Assembly (NCBI RefSeq): GCF_003202035.1
Contig: NZ_QJKC01000010.1
Coordinates: 62,001-126,000, forward strand
DNA length: 64,000 nt
Source of the DNA: Aquitalea magnusonii
GTDB taxonomy: Bacteria > Pseudomonadota > Gammaproteobacteria > Burkholderiales > Chromobacteriaceae
Reading direction: 5' to 3'
Shown here: in pieces, positions 54,278-64,000 of the stretch
How positions within the stretch are numbered: position 1 is the stretch's first letter
Layout: every line of letters begins with the position of its first letter
Program-made: the position numbers and the translations under genes
The notes under the pieces: generated by a model
Told to the model about the DNA's origin: nothing
What the model saw: only the letters and a program-made list of their open reading frames with translations
Database searches by the model: none

Positions 54278-55309
54278 ATGAACACGCTACGTCAGCACAC
54301 CCCCGGCCTGTTGCTGGTTCTGGTCCTGGCTCTGGGTTCGCTCCATGCCGCCACGTTGCCCTGGTTCAGCCAGCTGGGCCTGTCGGCACTGACCATCGCC
54401 ATCGTCGGCGGCATGGTGCTCGGCAACACCCTCTATCCGCGCATTGCCCTGTCCAGTCACAGCGGCGTCACCTTTGCCAAGGGCCAGATCCTGCGCCTGG
54501 GCATCATCCTGTTCGGCTTCAAGCTGACGTTTCAGGACATCGCGGCGGTCGGCATCAGCGGCATCCTGATCGATGCCTGCGTATTGAGTTCCACCTTTTT
54601 GCTGGCCTTCTGGCTGGGTCGACGCAAGCTGGGGCTGGACGAGCAAAGCGTCATCCTGATCGGCGCGGGCAGCTCGATTTGCGGTGCTGCGGCCATTCTG
54701 GCCACCGAGCCGGTGGTGAAGGCGCATGCCGAGAAGGTTGCGGTGGCAGTGGCCACGGTGGTGGTATTCGGTACGCTGGCCATGTTTTTGTATCCCCTGC
54801 TGTTTTCGCTGGTGCAGGCGCTGGGCGTGTCCGAATTTGCCTATGGCGTGTTTACCGGCTCCACCGTGCATGAAGTGGCCCAGGCCGTAGCGGCCGGCCG
54901 GGCGGTGAGCGAGCAGGCGGCCAATAGCGCGGTGATTACCAAGATGATCAGGGTGATGATGCTGGCACCGTTTCTGTTGATCCTGTCGACCTGGCTGGGC
55001 CGCCGCCATCAGGCCGGCAGCAAGGAGGCGCGCCGCATCACCATTCCGTGGTTTGCCCTGGGTTTTCTCGCCATGGCGGCTTTCAATTCGCTGCACTGGC
55101 TGCCGCAAGCCTGGGTGGCGCAGCTGATTGCGCTGGATAATCTGCTGCTGGCCATGGCCATGGGCGCACTGGGCCTCACCACCCACTTTTCCGCCATCCG
55201 CCGTGCCGGCAGCAAGCCGATGTGGCTGGCCAGCGCGCTGTTTGGCTGGCTGCTGGTGGGCGGCACGCTGATCAATAGCGGCATCACTTATTTGCTGCAC
55301 CAGCTGTGA
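54278..55309 (+). CDS. yeiH: YeiH/UPF0324 family membrane protein (putative sulfate-type exporter)
   Basis: A 343-residue protein with about ten hydrophobic helices. [34 protein letters not shown] and [22 protein letters not shown] are typical of UPF0324. [18 protein letters not shown] is the second conserved loop. Family members are often called putative sulfate exporters; transport has not been shown to my knowledge. Its divergent partner is the LysR regulator YeiE. Confidence 0.9.
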   Translation: MNTLRQHTPGLLLVLVLALGSLHAATLPWFSQLGLSALTIAIVGGMVLGNTLYPRIALSSHSGVTFAKGQILRLGIILFGFKLTFQDIAAVGISGILIDACVLSSTFLLAFWLGRRKLGLDEQSVILIGAGSSICGAAAILATEPVVKAHAEKVAVAVATVVVFGTLAMFLYPLLFSLVQALGVSEFAYGVFTGSTVHEVAQAVAAGRAVSEQAANSAVITKMIRVMMLAPFLLILSTWLGRRHQAGSKEARRITIPWFALGFLAMAAFNSLHWLPQAWVAQLIALDNLLLAMAMGALGLTTHFSAIRRAGSKPMWLASALFGWLLVGGTLINSGITYLLHQL

Positions 55310-55321
55310 AACACTGTGTGC

Positions 55322-55512
55322 AATAAAAAACCGCCCGGCATCGGGCGGTTTTTCAGGCTGCTGACAACGATATTTGCTGCGATTGTACTGGACCCGGCAA
55401 AGCCGGGCCTTTCGACTAAATAACCGATTTCGCAGCCTTGCCATCTATTCCCTATCCCCTCACCCTTTCCCTGAAAGGGAGCCTCGCTTTCCTTGCAGGC
55501 AGCGAGAGGGAG
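55322..55512 (-). repeat. Dispersed intergenic element, copy B (about 190 bp)
   Basis: Reverse-complement counterpart of 21950-22142, with the same ordered blocks and a terminal hairpin. The hairpin stem differs (CCGCCCG here, CCGGCC in copy A) but stays fully paired. It lies between convergent yeiH and ybdD and is flanked on both sides by the same terminator hairpin in direct orientation, 192 bp apart. There is no coding capacity. Confidence 0.75.
55326..55353. terminator. Terminator after yeiH (end of repeat copy B)
   Basis: A 12-bp perfect stem (AAAAACCGCCCG with CGGGCGGTTTTT) around GCAT. It lies 16 bp past the yeiH stop. An identical hairpin recurs at 55518-55545. Confidence 0.88.
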
Positions 55513-55517
55513 AATCG

Positions 55518-55545
55518 AAAAACCGCCCGGCATCGGGCGGTTTTT
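55518..55545. terminator. Terminator after ybdD, identical to the yeiH terminator
   Basis: The same 28-bp hairpin sequence as 55326-55353, in the same orientation, 18 bp past the end of ybdD on the minus strand. Confidence 0.85.
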
Positions 55546-55562
55546 CTATGGCTGTCGGCTAA

Positions 55563-55751
55563 TCAGCACGGACACTTTTTCATCGACTTGCCACCATAAC
55601 GCTCGGACTGGCAGTGGGCGAAAAAGTCCTCGCGGCTCATCACCGGGGCATTGGGGCTGCAACGGCGGCGGCTGGCGACATACTTGTCGTAGTCTTTCAC
55701 CCCCACCATCAGCCGCGCCGCCTCGGTCAGCTGGCGCAATAACTCAGACAT
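55563..55751 (-). CDS. ybdD: YbdD/YjiX family small protein
   Basis: A 62-residue protein with LMVGVKDYDKYV and DFFAHCQSERYGGK, the pattern of the YbdD/YjiX family always found next to CstA-type transporters. It has four cysteines including a CSP and a terminal CPC, more than most relatives. Its start overlaps the cstA stop by 8 bp. Its role is thought to be accessory to CstA. Confidence 0.9.
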   Translation of the reverse strand: MSELLRQLTEAARLMVGVKDYDKYVASRRRCSPNAPVMSREDFFAHCQSERYGGKSMKKCPC

Positions 55752-57810
55752 TGGCTTCTCCCTGACGATAGACCGCCGGCACTTCCTTGGTGGTGACCCA
55801 CTTCACGGCCAGCGCCTTGCGGATGACATTGACGGAGAACAGCAGCATGGCCACCACCACGGCAATGAACATGGCGGTGAGGGTGGCATCCACATAATCA
55901 TTGAAGATGATCTGCTGCATTTGCGCCAGGCTTTTCGCCGGGGCCAGTACTTCACCCTTGGCCGCAGCGGTGGCGAACTTGTCGGCATGGGCGAGGAAGC
56001 TGATCTTGGGGCTGGCATGGAACAGCTTTTGCCAGCCGGCCACCAGGGTGACGATCAGCAGCCACAGGGTGGGCAGGGCAGTCACCCACACATAGCGCAG
56101 TTTTTGCATCTTGATCAGCACCACGGTGGCCAGGATCAGCGCAATGCCGGCCAGCATCTGGTTGGCAATGCCGAACAGCGGCCACAGGGTATTGATGCCG
56201 CCCAGCGGATCCACCACCCCCTGGTAGAGGAAGTAACCCCAGCCGGCCACGGCCAGGCCGGTGGCGGTCAGGTTGGCGCCCCAGGATTCGGTATTGGCCA
56301 TGGGCTTGATGAAGATGCCCAGCAGGTCCTGGATCATGAAGCGCAGCACGCGGGTGCCGGCGTCGATGGTGGTGAGAATGAACAGCGCTTCAAACAGGAT
56401 GGCAAAGTGATACCAGAAGGCCATCATGGTCTTGCCGCCAATCACGCCGGACAGGATGTGCGCCATGCCCACCGCCAGTGTCGGTGCGCCACCGGCACGC
56501 GACAGGATGGTGGTTTCGCCCACATCCTTGGCCATCTGGGTCAGCACATCCGGGGTGATGACAAAGCCCCAGCTGGAAATCACCTGTGCCGCGTCCACCG
56601 CGGTCTTGCCGATGACGGCTGCCGGGCTGTTCATGGCGAAGTACACGCCCGGATCCAGCACGCAGGCGGCAATCAGCGCCATGATGGCGACAAAGCTTTC
56701 CATCAGCATGGCACCGTAGCCGATGACACGGGCGTGGGTTTCGTTCTCGATCAGCTTGGGCGTGGTACCCGAAGCCACCAGCGCGTGGAAGCCGGACACG
56801 GCACCGCAGGCAATGGTGATGAACAGGAAGGGGAACAGGTTACCGGCAAAGACCGGGCCGCTGCCATCGATAAACTTGGTCAGCGCCGGCATGTGCAGGT
56901 TAGGCGCCACGATCAGGATGCCGATGGCCAGACCGATGATGGTGCCGATCTTGAGGAAGGTGGACAGATAGTCACGCGGGGCCAGCAGCAGCCATACCGG
57001 CAGCACCGAAGCGACAAAGCCGTAGCCGATCAGCACCCAGGCCAGGGTGGTGCCCTGCAGGGTGAACAGCGGTGCCAGCGTGGCGCTCTTGGCCACATCG
57101 CCGCCATAGACAATGGCCAGCATCAGCAGCACAAAGCCGATAACGGAAATTTCGCCAATCTTGCCCGGACGGATATAGCGGGTATAGATGCCCATGAACA
57201 GGGCAATCGGAATGGTGCAGGCGATGGTAAAGCTGCCCCACGGGCTGCCGGTCAGCGCCTTGACCACCACCAGCGCCAGTACCGCCAGCAGGATGATCAT
57301 GATCATCAGGATGCCGATGGAGGCAATCACGCCGGGAATCGGCCCCAGTTCCAGCCGGATCATTTCACCCAGCGACTTGCCGTCGCGGCGCATGGACAGG
57401 AACAGCACCAGGAAATCCTGTACCGCGCCGGCCAGCATCACGCCGATGAGAATCCACAGCGTGCCCGGCAGATAGCCCATCTGCGCGGCCAGTACCGGCC
57501 CCACCAGCGGACCGGCCCCGGCAATGGCAGCAAAGTGGTGGCCGAACACCACCCATTTATTGGTGGGGACGTAGTCCAGGCCGTCGTTGTGCTTTTCCGC
57601 CGGGGTCAGCCGTTTGGCATCCAGCTCCAGCACACTATTGGCAATGAAACGGCCATAAAAACGGTAAGCGATGGAGTAGACCGACACGGCGGCCACCACC
57701 AGCCAGATGGCATTGACCGGCTCGCCACGATTGAGTGCCACCACGGCAAAAGCGACGGCGCCCGCCAGGGCCACGGCAATCCAGATTGCCCATTCCTTTA
57801 AGCGTTGCAT
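55744..57810 (-). CDS. cstA: Carbon starvation protein CstA (pyruvate/peptide transporter family)
   Basis: A 688-residue protein with about 16-18 hydrophobic helices. DYVPTNKWVVFGHHFAAIAGAG (about 54-76, given in part) and GPLVGPVLAAQMGYLPG are CstA signatures. FHALVASGTTPKLIENE lies mid-protein. E. coli CstA and its paralogue BtsT take up pyruvate, and CstA has also been tied to peptide use. It is divergent from the RstA-like regulator with 167 bp between. The small ybdD gene follows. Confidence 0.94.
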   Translation of the reverse strand: MQRLKEWAIWIAVALAGAVAFAVVALNRGEPVNAIWLVVAAVSVYSIAYRFYGRFIANSVLELDAKRLTPAEKHNDGLDYVPTNKWVVFGHHFAAIAGAGPLVGPVLAAQMGYLPGTLWILIGVMLAGAVQDFLVLFLSMRRDGKSLGEMIRLELGPIPGVIASIGILMIMIILLAVLALVVVKALTGSPWGSFTIACTIPIALFMGIYTRYIRPGKIGEISVIGFVLLMLAIVYGGDVAKSATLAPLFTLQGTTLAWVLIGYGFVASVLPVWLLLAPRDYLSTFLKIGTIIGLAIGILIVAPNLHMPALTKFIDGSGPVFAGNLFPFLFITIACGAVSGFHALVASGTTPKLIENETHARVIGYGAMLMESFVAIMALIAACVLDPGVYFAMNSPAAVIGKTAVDAAQVISSWGFVITPDVLTQMAKDVGETTILSRAGGAPTLAVGMAHILSGVIGGKTMMAFWYHFAILFEALFILTTIDAGTRVLRFMIQDLLGIFIKPMANTESWGANLTATGLAVAGWGYFLYQGVVDPLGGINTLWPLFGIANQMLAGIALILATVVLIKMQKLRYVWVTALPTLWLLIVTLVAGWQKLFHASPKISFLAHADKFATAAAKGEVLAPAKSLAQMQQIIFNDYVDATLTAMFIAVVVAMLLFSVNVIRKALAVKWVTTKEVPAVYRQGEANV

Positions 57811-57977
57811 GTGATTTTCTCTGTCCTTGGTTGATCATGGGCCGCTGCCGAAGCCGGCCTGACTGCCTCGTATGTGCAGCGTCGATTCTGTCCGCATAAA
57901 CCGGGAAATACAAGCCGGATGCCAGCCCTGCCATACATGGTGATACTATTTCCACCATTGATTTTCGCAGGCATGGC

Positions 57978-58685
57978 ATGACACCCCACATTCTCATTAT
58001 CGAAGATGATATTCATCTGGCTCAGCTGATTTCCGCCTACCTTGGCAAACACGGCTACCAGGTGAGCCTGCATGGTCGCGGCGACACCGCCGCCGATGTG
58101 ATTCTGGATACCCGGCCGGACCTGGTGATTCTGGATGTAATGCTGCCAGGCAAGGAAGGCTTCGATGTCTGCCGCGAGGTGCGGCTGCGCTACCATGGCC
58201 GCATCCTGATCATGACCGCCCGCGACGAGGACGTGGACGAAATCCTCGGGCTGGAACTGGGCGCCGACGACTATCTGGCCAAGCCGGTCGAGCCGCGCCG
58301 CCTGCTGGCACGGGTGCGCGCCCTGCTGCGCCGTGGCGTCGACGATGGCGGCAGCAGCGACAGCAGCGACCACGATGACCTGGTGTTCGGCCAGTTCAGC
58401 ATCAGCCAGGGCACGCGCTCGGCCTCGCTCGCCGGCGAGGAAATGGAACTGACCACCGCCGAATTCGACCTGCTGTGGCTGCTGGCCAGCCATGCCGGCC
58501 AGGTGTTGTCGCGTGATGACATCATGAACGAATTGCGCGGCATCGGCTTTGACGGGCTGGACCGCTCCATCGACGCCCGCATCTCGCGCCTGCGCAAAAA
58601 GCTGGGCGACAGCCCCGATTCGCCCACCCGCATCAAGACCGTGCGCGGCAAGGGCTATCTGTTTTCGCGCAGTGACTGGGAATGA
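57978..58685 (+). CDS. OmpR-family response regulator, RstA-like
   Basis: A 235-residue regulator. The receiver has Asp10, Asp11 and phosphorylated Asp53 (LVILDVMLPG) and ends LGADDYLAKPVEPRRL. The winged helix has LTTAEFDLLWLLASHAGQVLSR and IDARISRLRKKLGD. TACTAT at about 57945 is a candidate -10. It overlaps the kinase gene by 4 bp. Sequence style is closest to RstA; the signal and targets are unknown, and cstA, its divergent neighbour, is one candidate target. Confidence 0.92.
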   Translation: MTPHILIIEDDIHLAQLISAYLGKHGYQVSLHGRGDTAADVILDTRPDLVILDVMLPGKEGFDVCREVRLRYHGRILIMTARDEDVDEILGLELGADDYLAKPVEPRRLLARVRALLRRGVDDGGSSDSSDHDDLVFGQFSISQGTRSASLAGEEMELTTAEFDLLWLLASHAGQVLSRDDIMNELRGIGFDGLDRSIDARISRLRKKLGDSPDSPTRIKTVRGKGYLFSRSDWE

Positions 58686-60052
58686 TGAAGCTGCCCCTGT
58701 TGCGAGCGGACAAAAAACCGCGCCCGGGCAAAGCCTCCAAGGCATCACTGGCCACGCTGTTTGCCCGCTACTTCATCATCGCCATGGCGGCCGAGCTGGC
58801 CATCATCATCGGTTTCGCCTTCATGCTGGGCAAGCTGTACCAGAATAGCGACAGTGAAAACGCCCGCCGCATGCTGGATGGCCCGGCCTCGCTGCTGGTG
58901 CAGGAACTGGAGCGGGTCCCGCCAGCCGGCCGCGAACACGCCCTGCCACAGCTGACGCGTCATTTCAGCTATCCGGTCAAGCTGATCACGGAATTGCCGG
59001 CCGATCTGGACCCGGAGAGCAGGCAGAACTTTGCCGCCGGCAAAACCTATCTCGATTTCGACAACAACCTGCTGTACATCCCGCTGCGCGACGAGCACCG
59101 CATGGTGCTGATGGGGCCGCTGGATGCCACCAGCAACAGCAACGACAGCGGCTGGATTACCGAAGACATCGAAGTGCTGCTGCTGTGGATCCTGTTTACC
59201 GGCAGCACGCTGGGCCTGCTGATCTACTTTTACCTGCGGCCGATGTGGCGCGATCTGGTTTCGGTGCGCGATGCCGCCGAACTGTTCGCCAACGGTGATT
59301 TCCACGTACGCACCCCGCAGGCGCACAGCCGGCTGTTCGCCCCCCTGTCCACTGCCCTCAACAGCATGGCGGCCAGGCTGGAGCGCTTGCTGGAAATGCA
59401 TCAGGCGATGAGCCATGCCGTGGCGCATGAAATCCGTACCCCCATTGCCCGGCTGCGTTTCGGCCTGACCATGCTGGAAGAAGAAGAGGACGAGGCCGAA
59501 CGCCAGCGTTACCGCGACGGCATGGAACGTGACATGCAGGAGCTGGAAGAGCTGATTACCGCCAGCATGGAATACGCCAAGCTCAACCGGGGCGACTCCA
59601 TCCTGCAGCGGGAACAGGTCGACCTGTACGACTGGTTCGACGACCTGCTCGACCTGGTCCATCCCCTGAAACCGGCCAATCTCAGCCTGTCCATGGATTG
59701 CGCGCGCGGCCAGGCCACCTTCGACCGCAAGCTGATCTATGTCGCCAGCCGCAACCTGCTGCTGAACGCCTTCAAATACGCCCAGCGCCAGGTGCATCTG
59801 ATTGTCGAGCGCCATGGCAACATGCTGGAAATCCATGTCGACGACGATGGCCACGGCATTCCGCCGCAGGACTGGGAACGGATTTTCGAACCCTTCCGCC
59901 GGCTGGACCGCAGCCGGGACCGCGCCACCGGCGGCTATGGTCTGGGGCTGTCCTATGTCAGGCTGATTGCCGAACATCACGGCGGCAATGCCTTCGCCAG
60001 CAAGAGTCCGCTGGGCGGAGCCCGGCTCACCCTGCGCATCGCCCTCAGCTGA
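58682..60052 (+). CDS. Sensor histidine kinase, RstB-like
   Basis: A 456-residue kinase. Helix 1 (about 30-50) and helix 2 (about 165-185) enclose a periplasmic sensor of about 115 residues. A HAMP-like linker follows, then the phosphoacceptor His249 in SHAVAHEIRTPIARLRF and the ATP domain with RNLLLNAFKYA, DDGHGIPPQDW and GGYGLGLSYV. ATG 58682 or 58685 may be used. Co-translated with the response regulator. Confidence 0.92.
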   Translation: MMKLPLLRADKKPRPGKASKASLATLFARYFIIAMAAELAIIIGFAFMLGKLYQNSDSENARRMLDGPASLLVQELERVPPAGREHALPQLTRHFSYPVKLITELPADLDPESRQNFAAGKTYLDFDNNLLYIPLRDEHRMVLMGPLDATSNSNDSGWITEDIEVLLLWILFTGSTLGLLIYFYLRPMWRDLVSVRDAAELFANGDFHVRTPQAHSRLFAPLSTALNSMAARLERLLEMHQAMSHAVAHEIRTPIARLRFGLTMLEEEEDEAERQRYRDGMERDMQELEELITASMEYAKLNRGDSILQREQVDLYDWFDDLLDLVHPLKPANLSLSMDCARGQATFDRKLIYVASRNLLLNAFKYAQRQVHLIVERHGNMLEIHVDDDGHGIPPQDWERIFEPFRRLDRSRDRATGGYGLGLSYVRLIAEHHGGNAFASKSPLGGARLTLRIALS

Positions 60053-60063
60053 CAGAGTCACAG

Positions 60064-60085
60064 CCTGTCACAATCCTGTGACAGG
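60064..60085. promoter_or_regulatory. Inverted repeat upstream of the hydrolase
   Basis: CCTGTCACA and TGTGACAGG (9-bp arms, 4-nt spacer). It could be an operator or the terminator of the kinase gene, though no T-run follows. It can also be read as two direct CTGTNAC repeats spaced by 11 bp, which recalls a Pho box. Placement is 69 bp before the hydrolase start. Confidence 0.5.
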
Positions 60086-60153
60086 AAACTGACAGACTGG
60101 CTGCTTTATCTTGCGCATACTGCAGGCTGTTCACTTTCCTGCCGGAATTTTCC

Positions 60154-60984
60154 ATGCCTTCACCTCGTCCCGCCGCCCTGCTGATTCACGGCCTGGGTGG
60201 TACCGTTTACGACCTCGGCTCGCTGGGCCGCACCCTGGAAGAAGCCGGGATCGATACCCATGCCCCGCTGCTGCCTGGCCACGGCACCGTACCGGACGAT
60301 TTGCTGGCAACCGGCTGGCAGGACTGGATAGACAGCATGCGCGCCCAATACCGCACGCTGAAGCAGCGCCATGGCGTGGTGCATCTGGCCGGCGTCTGCC
60401 TGGGTGCGCTGGTGGCACTGGAAGTGGCACGGCTGGAAAACCATCAGGACAAGCTGGCACTGTATGCGCCACCGCTGTTTCTGGATGGCTGGAGCCTGCC
60501 GCGCCTGACCTGGTTGCGCAAGCTGGGCTATATCCTGCCGGGCATGGCCAAACGCATGCGCGTGCCGGAAGCCGAACCATTCGGCATCAAGAATGCGCGC
60601 ATCCGCAAGCTGATCCAGCAACGCTTCGAACGCGGCGAACGTTTCCATTACCCGTATGTGCCGCTGGCCTGCATCCGCGAGGTCGACAAGCTGCGCAAGC
60701 AGCTGATGCCGCGCCTGCAGGAAATCACCTGCCCCACGCTGATCGTGCATGCCGACGAAGACGACATCACCAGCCCGCGCTCGGCACACCACCTGCAAAA
60801 ACATCTGGGCGGGCCGGTCGACTTCATGCCGCTGTCCGACAGCTATCACATGATTCTGGTGGATAACGAACGCATGGCGGTGCTGGCGCGCAGCGTGGAT
60901 TTTTTCCGGGCCCGTCCGGCCAGCAAGCCGCGTCCGGCCAGCACGACACAGCCGCTGTGGCAGGGTGAGGCCATCACCGCCTGA
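60154..60984 (+). CDS. Alpha/beta hydrolase with a cysteine nucleophile
   Basis: A 276-residue cytoplasmic protein of the carboxylesterase/monoglyceride-lipase type. The oxyanion motif LLIHGLGGTVYDLGSL opens the fold and PLLPGHG follows. The nucleophile elbow is AGVCLGAL, with Cys82 where most relatives have Ser. The rest of the triad is present as Asp204 (HADEDDITSP) and His232 (SYHMIL). Cys elbows occur in dienelactone hydrolases and PHA synthases, but the overall sequence looks like neither. The C-terminus is a Pro/Arg-rich tail. It follows the RstAB-like pair. The substrate is unknown. Confidence 0.87.
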   Translation: MPSPRPAALLIHGLGGTVYDLGSLGRTLEEAGIDTHAPLLPGHGTVPDDLLATGWQDWIDSMRAQYRTLKQRHGVVHLAGVCLGALVALEVARLENHQDKLALYAPPLFLDGWSLPRLTWLRKLGYILPGMAKRMRVPEAEPFGIKNARIRKLIQQRFERGERFHYPYVPLACIREVDKLRKQLMPRLQEITCPTLIVHADEDDITSPRSAHHLQKHLGGPVDFMPLSDSYHMILVDNERMAVLARSVDFFRARPASKPRPASTTQPLWQGEAITA

Positions 60985-62320
<1,336 letters not shown>

Positions 62321-62326
62321 GCCAGC

Positions 62327-63922
62327 CTACTCCACGCCGGGCGGCTGCCCCTGCAGGTCGACACAGACCCGGTTGCGACCCTCCTGCTTGGCCCGGTACA
62401 TGGCGTCATCAGCCCGTTTAAGCACTGCCCCCGCCTTGCTGTCGCTGGCCAGCACCACGGCACAGCCCATGCTAGCAGTGACCTTATCCGGCAGGCCCAG
62501 CTTGGCCCAGTTCAGCCGCTCCAGCTGCAGGCGCAGACGGACGGCCGCCTTCATCGCATCGCGCAGCTCGGTGGCCGGCAATACCAGCACGAACTCCTCG
62601 CCCCCCAGCCGCGCCACCAGATCCTGGCTGCGCAGCATGCGCCGTGCCAGCCGTACCAGCACTTTCAGCACCTCGTCGCCCACGGCATGGCCGAAGGTGT
62701 CGTTGATTCTCTTGAAGTGATCCAGGTCCACCATTACCAGCGCAAACATCTCGCCGGTCTCGTGATAGCCCTGATACAGCTGTGACAGCACCGCCTGAAA
62801 GGCGCGGTGGTTCAAGGCGCCGGTCAGCGCATCGTGTTCGGACAGGCGACGCAGTTCGCGGTTGAGCACCCAGGTGCGGTTGAGCAAGGCCAGGGCCAGC
62901 CACAGCAGCAAGGCTGCCACGATGCCCGGTGCCGTGCCCTTGGCGATCTCCAGCGCCAGCACCTCATTGGGCAGGTAATGCAGCACCCGCATGCCGCTAT
63001 CGCCCACGGCAAACACCTTGACATGGGCGGTGGGGCCGGCGCGGTAGTCGGCCATCACCGGCAGGCGCAACAGGTTTTCCTGCGGCAGGGCCTCCTCGGT
63101 ATTGGCGGCAACAATCTGGTTCTGGGCATTCAGCAGATACAGCTTGCCCAGCACCTCGCCCGCGCTGCCCAACAGCTGATGCAGGGTGGGAACGCCGACA
63201 TCCATGTACAGCGCGCCGTAAAAATGCCCGCCGGCCACAATGGGCTGACCGATGGTCAGCATGGCGCCCTTGCCCGCCTGATCGATATAGACGGGCGTGA
63301 TGAAACGCCGGCCCGCCGGGTTTGCCTCCGGCAGCGCCATGCGCCAGAACACGCCGTTGGGCGTGGCCAGGGTGTAGTGGTAATCGGCGGCGGGGGCGAA
63401 GGGATAAAGGTAGATGAACTGCTGGCGTGACACGTAGTAGACCCAGGCCACGCCATGGTCATCCAGATTGCGGTAGGCTGCGGTCAGCATCGGTGCCAGC
63501 CCCAGCGCCACCGCCATTTCGCGCTGGCGTGAGGGCTCGGGCTTGCCGGGCAACACCAGCCCGGTCAGATTGCCGATCTGCTGATGGCTGAGCGGCGGCG
63601 GCAGCTGGTCCAGCGAGAAATAATTGCTCCCCGGCACCGCGCGCAGTGCGGACAGCTGGCCATCCACATCGCGCGGTGGCTCGTTCCATTGCAGCTCACG
63701 GACGGCTTCGGCCTGAATGGTATCGATAAAACCGGATATTTTTTCAAAATGCTGGCGCAGGCCGGCCACCGCACGGTGGGCATACTGGTCGGACAGACTG
63801 AGCGAACGGGAATAGACATACCAGCCGTTGGAAACAACCAATAGCATGAATACCAGCGTCAATATGCCGCGAAATAGCCGCTGGTGGTCCAGCACCATCT
63901 CGCCCAACAGCATCCTACGCAT
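62327..63922 (-). CDS. Membrane sensor diguanylate cyclase
   Basis: A 531-residue GGDEF protein. Helix 1 (about 18-38) and helix 2 (about 335-355, IVAALLLWLALALL) enclose a large periplasmic sensor of the double-Cache type, with VAWVYYVSRQQFIYLYPF and LYMDVGVPTLHQLL. The GGDEF domain has active RLGGEEF and the inhibition site RSQD five residues before it, so it is probably active and feedback-regulated. Starts at 63922, 63913 or 63898 are possible; the first is given because its basic leader precedes helix 1. A small-molecule signal is likely but unknown. Confidence 0.92.
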   Translation of the reverse strand: MRRMLLGEMVLDHQRLFRGILTLVFMLLVVSNGWYVYSRSLSLSDQYAHRAVAGLRQHFEKISGFIDTIQAEAVRELQWNEPPRDVDGQLSALRAVPGSNYFSLDQLPPPLSHQQIGNLTGLVLPGKPEPSRQREMAVALGLAPMLTAAYRNLDDHGVAWVYYVSRQQFIYLYPFAPAADYHYTLATPNGVFWRMALPEANPAGRRFITPVYIDQAGKGAMLTIGQPIVAGGHFYGALYMDVGVPTLHQLLGSAGEVLGKLYLLNAQNQIVAANTEEALPQENLLRLPVMADYRAGPTAHVKVFAVGDSGMRVLHYLPNEVLALEIAKGTAPGIVAALLLWLALALLNRTWVLNRELRRLSEHDALTGALNHRAFQAVLSQLYQGYHETGEMFALVMVDLDHFKRINDTFGHAVGDEVLKVLVRLARRMLRSQDLVARLGGEEFVLVLPATELRDAMKAAVRLRLQLERLNWAKLGLPDKVTASMGCAVVLASDSKAGAVLKRADDAMYRAKQEGRNRVCVDLQGQPPGVE

Positions 63923-64000
63923 CTTGCCAACCCGCTTGCGACTCTCTCGACACCATAGCAATGTACTTTATATATGCTCACACGCTAACACGGGTATTAG

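Noticed and set aside
55921-57801. Open frame of 626 codons antisense to cstA
   Set aside because: The His/Gln/Gly-rich translation is typical of the mirror of a hydrophobic membrane protein gene; cstA itself is clear.

Overview
The window is a dense stretch of GC-rich chromosome (roughly 60-65 percent GC by eye) from a Gram-negative betaproteobacterium. The pilQ-aroK-aroB order, a fimT-pilV-pilW-pilX-pilE minor pilin operon without PilY1 (the Neisseria-like layout), LPS core genes and an EIIA-HPr-EI regulatory PTS point to the Neisseriales, most likely the Chromobacteriaceae (Chromobacterium/Aquitalea/Vogesella-like). The genus is an inference; no rRNA or tRNA gene is present to fix it. I saw no CRISPR array, prophage or complete insertion sequence.

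Layout. 1-3.9 kb: end of pilQ, aroK, aroB and a small FimV-like protein. 3.9-10.2 kb (minus): msbA and four glycosyltransferases for LPS core. 10.2-12.6 kb (minus): ptsI, HPr and a mannose-type EIIA with no permease. 12.7-18.7 kb: cysG, a PAS/GAF/GGDEF protein, a DUF3025 protein and a YihY-type membrane protein. 18.9-26 kb: wrbA, a very short asparagine-synthetase-like ORF, an AraC regulator divergent from a fosmidomycin-resistance-type exporter, mliC-ampG, metX-metW. 26-28.8 kb: an orphan fimbrial subunit and msrPQ. 28.8-37.9 kb: a six-gene beta-oxidation-type operon (acyl-CoA dehydrogenase, class III CoA-transferase, MHS transporter, enoyl-CoA hydratase, 3-hydroxyacyl-CoA dehydrogenase, 3-oxoadipyl-CoA thiolase) divergent from a LysR regulator. 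This is most simply read as uptake and breakdown of a dicarboxylic acid such as adipate. 37.9-40.2 kb: ybaK, a Bcr/CflA exporter, an ArsC-like protein. 40.4-45.2 kb: a MarR regulator and a tripartite EmrAB-type efflux operon with a shared upstream motif. 45.2-48.1 kb: minor pilins. 48.3-53.2 kb: polA, a LOG-family protein, DUF2782, thrB. 53.2-57.8 kb: yeiE/yeiH and cstA-ybdD. 58-61 kb: an RstAB-like two-component system and a hydrolase with a cysteine nucleophile. 61.4-64 kb: hemF and a second diguanylate cyclase.

The signals I find most worth checking lie outside ordinary gene calls. One is a dispersed element of about 190 bp, in two inverted copies (about 21.95 kb and 55.4 kb), each between convergent genes and each ending in a terminator whose stem has changed with pairing kept. 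A second is a terminator-like hairpin that contains the aroK start codons. A third is a glycosyltransferase gene that switches from high to low GC inside the reading frame. Others are the amputated glutamine-amidotransferase ORF, the identical 16-bp motif in front of marR and its efflux operon, and the Cys-nucleophile hydrolase.
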